A stretch of DNA of 64,000 nt from a bacterium 1XD42-76. Its GTDB lineage: Bacteria; Bacillota; Clostridia; Lachnospirales; Lachnospiraceae. Position 1 is the first letter of the stretch. Every line of letters begins with the position of its first letter. A program made the translations under genes and the position numbers. The notes under the pieces were generated by a model. It saw only the letters and a program-made list of their open reading frames with translations, did not search any database and was not told the origin of the DNA. Below are positions 59,853 to 64,000 of the stretch, in pieces. The DNA lies in NCBI GenBank assembly GCA_009917545.1, contig QZDW01000007.1, positions 62,001-126,000 of the forward strand, written 5' to 3'.

Positions 59853-60977
59853 TTACCCTGCCATCAGGCCGCGAATCCTCCTGGAAGCAATATAGTACGC
59901 AAAAATGACCGGGAGCAGCGCGCCGAGCCAGGATAACGGCGTCTCGATGGAGGCCCCGAAAAAGCCCATCCGCGGCACAAGAACAAAGGCCGAAAAGGTA
60001 CGCATCGCCAGCTCCATCAGTCCGGCAATGGTCGGAATCCTGGCGTCGCCAAGTCCCTGCAGCGTATAGCGGTAATCAAAGAGCAGTGCCAGAATCACAT
60101 ACAGCACGCCGTGTATGATCAGAAATGTATGTGCCAGATCGAGAATCTCCGGTTCCGATAAACAACGACGCCAGGAAGCGGCCGCCGAAAAACATAATGA
60201 GCCCAAGGGCGGCTGACATGACGACCGAGATGAGAACACACTGACGCACGCCGTCAAGGATGCGGTCATATTTTCCGGCTCCGTAATTCTGGGCCGTATA
60301 AGTCGTCATCGTGATTCCCAGCGAACGCAGCGGTTCGACGGCAATCGTATCAATCTTCTTGGCGACCGCATAGGATGCGATTGCCACCGTGCCCATGCCG
60401 TTTGTCGCGAATTGAATCAAAATCACCCCCAGAGAGATAATGGAGGTCTGGAATGCCATCGGAACCCCCAGAGCCAGATTTTCCCTTAGTATTCCGGGAT
60501 CAAATGGCCCATGACAGCCTTTAAGTGAAAGCACTTCCACATTCCGTATGATCTTCAAAAGGCAGAGCATAACCGAAACCGCCTGTGAAATGACTGTCGC
60601 AAGCGCCGCTCCACGCACGCCCATGCCGGTAAACTGAATCAGGATGTAATCAAGAACAATGTTGATGCCGGAGGCGATTAACAGGTAATGAAGGGGAGAT
60701 TTGCTGTCCCCGAGCGCTCGCGGTCCCCGCCGCCGAAGCTCTGAGCCATCGGGATGACGAGTCCTGCTGTCATGCCCTGGGCGAAACCGATAATCAGATT
60801 GGAAATACCGCTCGTACAGCTGACGCCCGCAAAGGCGCTGCCCCCAAGGCAGCGGCTGATGATAAACGCATCGGCCATATTGTAGAACTGCTGGAAGAGA
60901 TTGCCCAGAAGCAAAGGAACCGCAAAACGGATGATTTGCCGATACGGCTTTCCGGCTGTAAGAGTCTGACTGTTCAT
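59853..60977 (-). pseudogene. MATE transporter pseudogene (deletion plus frameshift)
   Basis: Three minus-strand pieces of one gene. 60977-60698: an intact MATE N-terminus (IIRFAVPLLLGNLFQQFYNM, then ADAFIISRCLGG) up to MAQSFGGGDRERS. An internal deletion of several tens of codons then joins it out of frame to ALGDSKSPLHYLLIASGINI (about 60710-60625), which runs into the 60624-60076 piece. Near 60165 a one-base shift (LFIGTGD versus EPEILDLAHTFLIIHG) moves the frame again to 60150-59853. None of the pieces can make a working pump. It probably belonged with the decayed AraC gene upstream. Confidence 0.85.
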
Positions 60978-61153
60978 GATCTATCCCCCTGTAAATAAGA
61001 TATGGTGCAAAATAAATTCTGCCCTTATCCTACAGGAGAGTGAGGATACTTACAATGTCAAATATTAATTATTATAGTGGTAAATTCTAATATACTATGA
61101 CAGTCCCGTTGACCGACAGCCTGCATGATGTTTACCGTAACCGGCGCTCCACA

Positions 61154-61727
61154 TCAAAGCATCCTTTCATACTCCCGGGGCGACATGTGGTAATACTCAC
61201 GGAATACTTTATAAAAATTACTGCTGTTGCTATAGCCCAGCATGAGCGCAATCTCTTCAATCGGAAGCGACGTACCTTACAGAAGAATGCCTGCCCGCTC
61301 CATGCGCGGTTCCAGGAAGAACCGGAACAGCTGGCATCTGCAGACAAGACGGGCAGAAAGGAGCGGAAAAATGTCTCCTTACGCATGAGGATCCCGATAA
61401 TGATAAAGTCTTCTTCATCCCGCTTACTGAGCGCATACCCGGCATTTCCCCCTCACGGACCGTGATATGGTTGTCATAACGGTAGCTGAACGCCCCGTAG
61501 CTTCCTTTATAAACAAAATTGAAGAAAAAGAAATCCTGCCGATGGAAATCCTCCTGTATCATATTCCCCTTGTGCACACAGATCATGATCTCCTCTTTTG
61601 GCTGGCCTGGCCAGCAAAAGGTCTTTTCCCACCGGCTTCCCGGCTCCACATCAAGATATTTCCAATCGCGGCATGCAAAATCGTCCGCCAGCTTTTCGAT
61701 TGCCTGTGAAAGTAAACGGTTCTGCAT
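61154..61727 (-). pseudogene. AraC-family regulator pseudogene
   Basis: From the ATG at 61727 (AGGGGG upstream) the frame reads QNRLLSQAIEKLADDFACRD and a cupin-type sensor half (MICVHKGNMIQEDFHRQDFF) up to about 61450, where it loses its frame. The end of an AraC HTH is still clear in another frame near 61264-61157: IEEIALMLGYSNSSNFYKVF, then REYYHMSPREYERML. At least two frameshifts and a missing middle part make it non-functional. It lies upstream of, and in line with, the MATE pseudogene, its likely former target. Confidence 0.75.
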
Positions 61728-61843
61728 CAGTTCCCCCTGAATCCGTAAATGTATGATGCCCTGAGCGAAAGTCTGCATTCATCTCGTGATCCCTGACAAT
61801 ATAACACATTCTAACATGCGGTACAAGTGATTTCGCGATTCGT

Positions 61844-62095
61844 TCATCCGTGTTTCAGATCCGCTTTGGGAACGGCAATATTAGACGGATCTTGCCATAA
61901 GATACCTGCCGCATTCTTCCAGTTCCTCACAAAGCTCCGGAATCTCTCGCTTATGCTTTGCCATCTTGCGTCGCTTGTTTCTTCGGTCACTTTTCTGACC
62001 TTTTCCATTCCCCTGGCTGCAAACATCCAGGCTTGTTCAAGATCATACTTCGGCCCATATCTTTTGCCACAGGCATGCCGGACACAATTCAACAA
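61844..62095 (-). other. Unassigned open frame
   Basis: An open stretch of 83 codons on the minus strand with CVRHACGKRYGPKYDLEQAW and ARWQSISERFRSFVRNWKNA. It is charged and helical in feel, but there is only a TTG/GTG start, no ribosome site and no family I recognise. It may be a fragment of a lost gene. The rest of 61728-62160 shows no gene. Confidence 0.25.
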
Positions 62096-62185
62096 AAAGC
62101 TTCAGAATACAGATGCTGCTCCCGTTTTGCCAACCCGGTATTTTTGTGGTAATATATAGATAATACTTAACGAGGAGGAACATTG

Positions 62186-63163
62186 ATGTTCAATCTTAGC
62201 CTGACCGCCTGCAGCTTTCATCTGCGAAAAACAAATTCAAAAAGAAATACCCAAATTTTCAATTTAAATATGCCCTTAACTTTACAGAAAAATGATCGAA
62301 CAGAATGTTATTTTCATGATTTATCAGAAATATTTATACAATTTTTCGAGCGCCATGAAATCCTTGTAAAAGATAAAACCAGGCAGCAATCGTTCCGGTG
62401 TGAATATAATAAAGAGAACTATTTAGAAACGGATGAGTTCCGGATGTTCTACACCAAAATCCTTTCTGGCATATATGGCAGCTCGTCTGACATTGTAGAC
62501 GGAAGTACTGAGAAGATAAAATACCAAAAGAAATTATCTGATATTGATACAAGGCCGTTCTATTTCATGGTGATTTTCCCCAAGGATAACGAGCAGGTGA
62601 CGGTTCAAAAGGGGTTATTTATTTTTCAAAATGTAGGACAATTTGGTGTAAAAACGATCACTACGAATCTCATGCAGGAATTTTTCTCCAATGAATATAA
62701 GATCACACTAAGGTGCCATACGATCTCTCCCAGTTTGTTTATCAAAAAAATAATTCGGAAAGACAGTATAAAAAAATTAGTCATGATTAAAAATATTAAA
62801 TCTGTTGACAGCGCAGATAATCTCAGTCAGGGATATGGCTCAGAGGTCCGTGAAATCGGCCATCTGTGTTTTTCTGAGAAAAAGTGGGGCCTTTTGATGG
62901 ATCAAATCCGCCGTGTGGCAGGCAGCCGCTGCCATTTGTTTGAGTTTGAAGAAATAGAATATGACAACCTGAAAGTCATTGTTGACATCGGAGGGCGCAC
63001 CCGGACCATTAATCTGCATAACCTGGAGAACTTAAGTATTATCGAAGCAATCCCTGATGAAATAAAAATGGCTGACGGACATCCCAATTTATCATTGCTC
63101 CTTGAACACTTTACAACCGTAGCAACAGAATATCTGAAGGAAATGGTGCTACATATCGCATAG
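62186..63163 (+). CDS. Unrecognised 325-aa soluble protein (first gene of a two-gene unit)
   Basis: A 325-residue protein, AT-rich, without signal peptide or membrane helix. The order of parts is an N-terminal strand-rich region (FNLSLTACSFHLRK), a middle with DIDTRPFYFMVIFPKDNEQV, then GLFIFQNVGQFGVKTITTNL, ISPSLFIKKIIRKDSIKKLV, and a C-terminal part with VIVDIGGRTRTINLHNLENL and SIIEAIPDEIKMADGHPN. I see no nuclease, NTPase or HTH signature and do not recognise the family. The ATG lies seven bases after GAGGAGG. The next gene, 16 bases on, encodes a multi-span membrane protein, so the pair looks like a functional unit, possibly of defence type (inference from context only). Confidence 0.75.
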   Translation: MFNLSLTACSFHLRKTNSKRNTQIFNLNMPLTLQKNDRTECYFHDLSEIFIQFFERHEILVKDKTRQQSFRCEYNKENYLETDEFRMFYTKILSGIYGSSSDIVDGSTEKIKYQKKLSDIDTRPFYFMVIFPKDNEQVTVQKGLFIFQNVGQFGVKTITTNLMQEFFSNEYKITLRCHTISPSLFIKKIIRKDSIKKLVMIKNIKSVDSADNLSQGYGSEVREIGHLCFSEKKWGLLMDQIRRVAGSRCHLFEFEEIEYDNLKVIVDIGGRTRTINLHNLENLSIIEAIPDEIKMADGHPNLSLLLEHFTTVATEYLKEMVLHIA

Positions 63164-63179
63164 GCAGGAGGAAAAGTCT

Positions 63180-63716
63180 GTGAATGTTACATCTGTCGTT
63201 TTATTTGTAATTGGAATCGTTTTTTTGGTTTTTAGCTTTTCCTTAAAAATGAGCAATTTTCTTGACGTACGTACCATTTTTTCAGAGCATTTGAGCGTGT
63301 TTAAGGGGAATCCACTGCAGCTTGTCAGTATTTTCATTGTCCCTGCTTTATTTTCTGTCGGAATTGTAAAAATACGCTGCATAGACAGGGAAATATTAAA
63401 TAACCTTAACATTGTCCTGTCGATTCTCATCGCAATGTTTTTTTCTACTCTTAGTATCTTATGCGCATTTGCTGACAAGGACAACAGGAAGCCCATGTAT
63501 AAACGGCTTTTAAAAGAAACCTTTAATGCAACCATTTTCGAATCAATCCTGTGCCTGCTTTTACTTTTCCTTTCGTTTGTTACACTGTTTGCCGGGGAGT
63601 TTGAGCCGTCACTTTATTTACAGATAGTCAGCGGCTGTATCTATTATTTATCAATCGTGGCTGTGTTAAATATCCTGGTAATTATAAAGCGGCTTAAAGT
63701 CCTTTTTGATAATTAA
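63180..63716 (+). CDS. Multi-span membrane protein of the two-gene unit
   Basis: A 178-residue protein with four to five membrane helices: VTSVVLFVIGIVFLVFSFSL, PLQLVSIFIVPALFSVGIV, IVLSILIAMFFSTLSILCAF, FESILCLLLLFLSFVTLFAG and QIVSGCIYYLSIVAVLNILV. A polar stretch (ADKDNRKPMYKRLLKETFN) lies between helices 3 and 4. The start is a GTG eight bases after AGGAGG. It is the second gene after the 325-residue protein. A soluble plus four-helix membrane pair recalls the layout of the Kiwa defence system, but I see no sequence match to it. Confidence 0.75.
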   Translation: MNVTSVVLFVIGIVFLVFSFSLKMSNFLDVRTIFSEHLSVFKGNPLQLVSIFIVPALFSVGIVKIRCIDREILNNLNIVLSILIAMFFSTLSILCAFADKDNRKPMYKRLLKETFNATIFESILCLLLLFLSFVTLFAGEFEPSLYLQIVSGCIYYLSIVAVLNILVIIKRLKVLFDN

Positions 63717-64000
63717 AATTAACGATAATAAAAGACATTGGAGTTCAAGGAAAGGGGACTGAAGGCCTCCTGCCACTTCAATTTCTGCGATATGTCGGTG
63801 AAGTACCGGTGAAAGATCGCAACATCCGCCATGTGGAACAACGGAATCAGATTGCTTACATTCTTTTAATAAAAGATTTTGAGGTATCATTCTATCACAC
63901 GCTGCGATAAAATTGATTGGGAAAGTACGGATTTCACCGCTTTTCTTATCCTGTTACAATTTATTTCAGAAAGCATCAGACACCGTAATTTGCCAGAACA
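63717..64000. other. Window end, no supported gene
   Basis: No supported gene. A minus-strand open stretch near 63735-63870 contains IPLFHMADVAIFHRYFTDIS, then QKLKWQEAFSPL. It reads like a piece of a protein but has no start or ribosome site and no recognised family. Confidence 0.3.

Noticed and set aside
62186-63716. Calling the two-gene unit Kiwa (KwaB/KwaA)
   Set aside because: Sizes and the soluble-plus-membrane layout are similar, but the gene order is reversed and I see no DUF4868-like sequence.

Overview
The window reads as a chromosome segment of an anaerobic, spore-forming Clostridia, most likely Lachnospiraceae (Clostridium/Hungatella/Enterocloster-like). This rests on the sporulation gene spoIIR, Clostridia-type families (DUF4317, DUF6431, a siroheme reductase with a CoA-disulfide-reductase-like partner), many solute-binding-protein ABC operons, YesN/LytS-type two-component genes, purine-rich Shine-Dalgarno sites and consensus TTGACA/TATAAT promoters. 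No rRNA, tRNA or CRISPR array was seen.

Layout. 1-13 kb: the end of a NUDIX gene, DUF4317, a DUF6431 zinc-ribbon gene, a glycosyltransferase, a single-chain type IIG-like restriction-modification enzyme, a cell-wall operon (ddl, murI, DUF1934, AEC transporter), spoIIR, and an AT-rich insert with an AbiH-family gene behind a structured leader. 13-21 kb: a complete RND efflux operon (TetR, adaptor, RND pump, two TolC-like proteins). It is driven by one consensus promoter holding two palindromic operators, and a run of 11 G lies directly before the tetR start codon. 21-25 kb: a tandem glutaredoxin-like protein, then a redox pair (CoADR-like flavoprotein and siroheme/Fe-S reductase). 25-27.6 kb: decayed mobile DNA (phage minor-capsid fragment, IS3-type OrfA remnant, RHH remnant, DUF2513 gene) that still carries a candidate type I toxin/antisense-RNA pair.

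27.6-41 kb: a long minus-strand peptide-use operon (M28 peptidase, lipoprotein SBP, OppB, C, D, F, serine hydrolase, CapA-like phosphoesterase). It is divergent from a LacI-type regulator fused to a whole extracellular-type solute-binding domain, and similar operators lie in both promoters. 41-49.4 kb: a second Opp operon ending with a ceramidase-like hydrolase and an MBL-fold hydrolase. 49.5-55.6 kb: five tightly packed genes: response regulator, cytosolic histidine kinase without a sensor domain, an RbsA-like ATPase whose catalytic motifs are all degenerate, a membrane-anchored sugar-binding-type protein, and an RbsC-like permease. This set looks more like a transporter-derived receptor than an importer and is the strongest candidate here for an undescribed system.

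56-64 kb: a MATE exporter behind a structured leader, two small membrane/PH-like proteins, an MFS remnant, a Panacea (SocA-like) antitoxin cluster with a tiny membrane protein, decayed MATE and AraC genes, and an unrecognised two-gene unit (325-aa soluble protein plus 178-aa multi-TM protein).

A dispersed palindromic repeat (five copies found) lies between genes at about 7.0, 21.0, 21.1, 21.9 and 55.7 kb.
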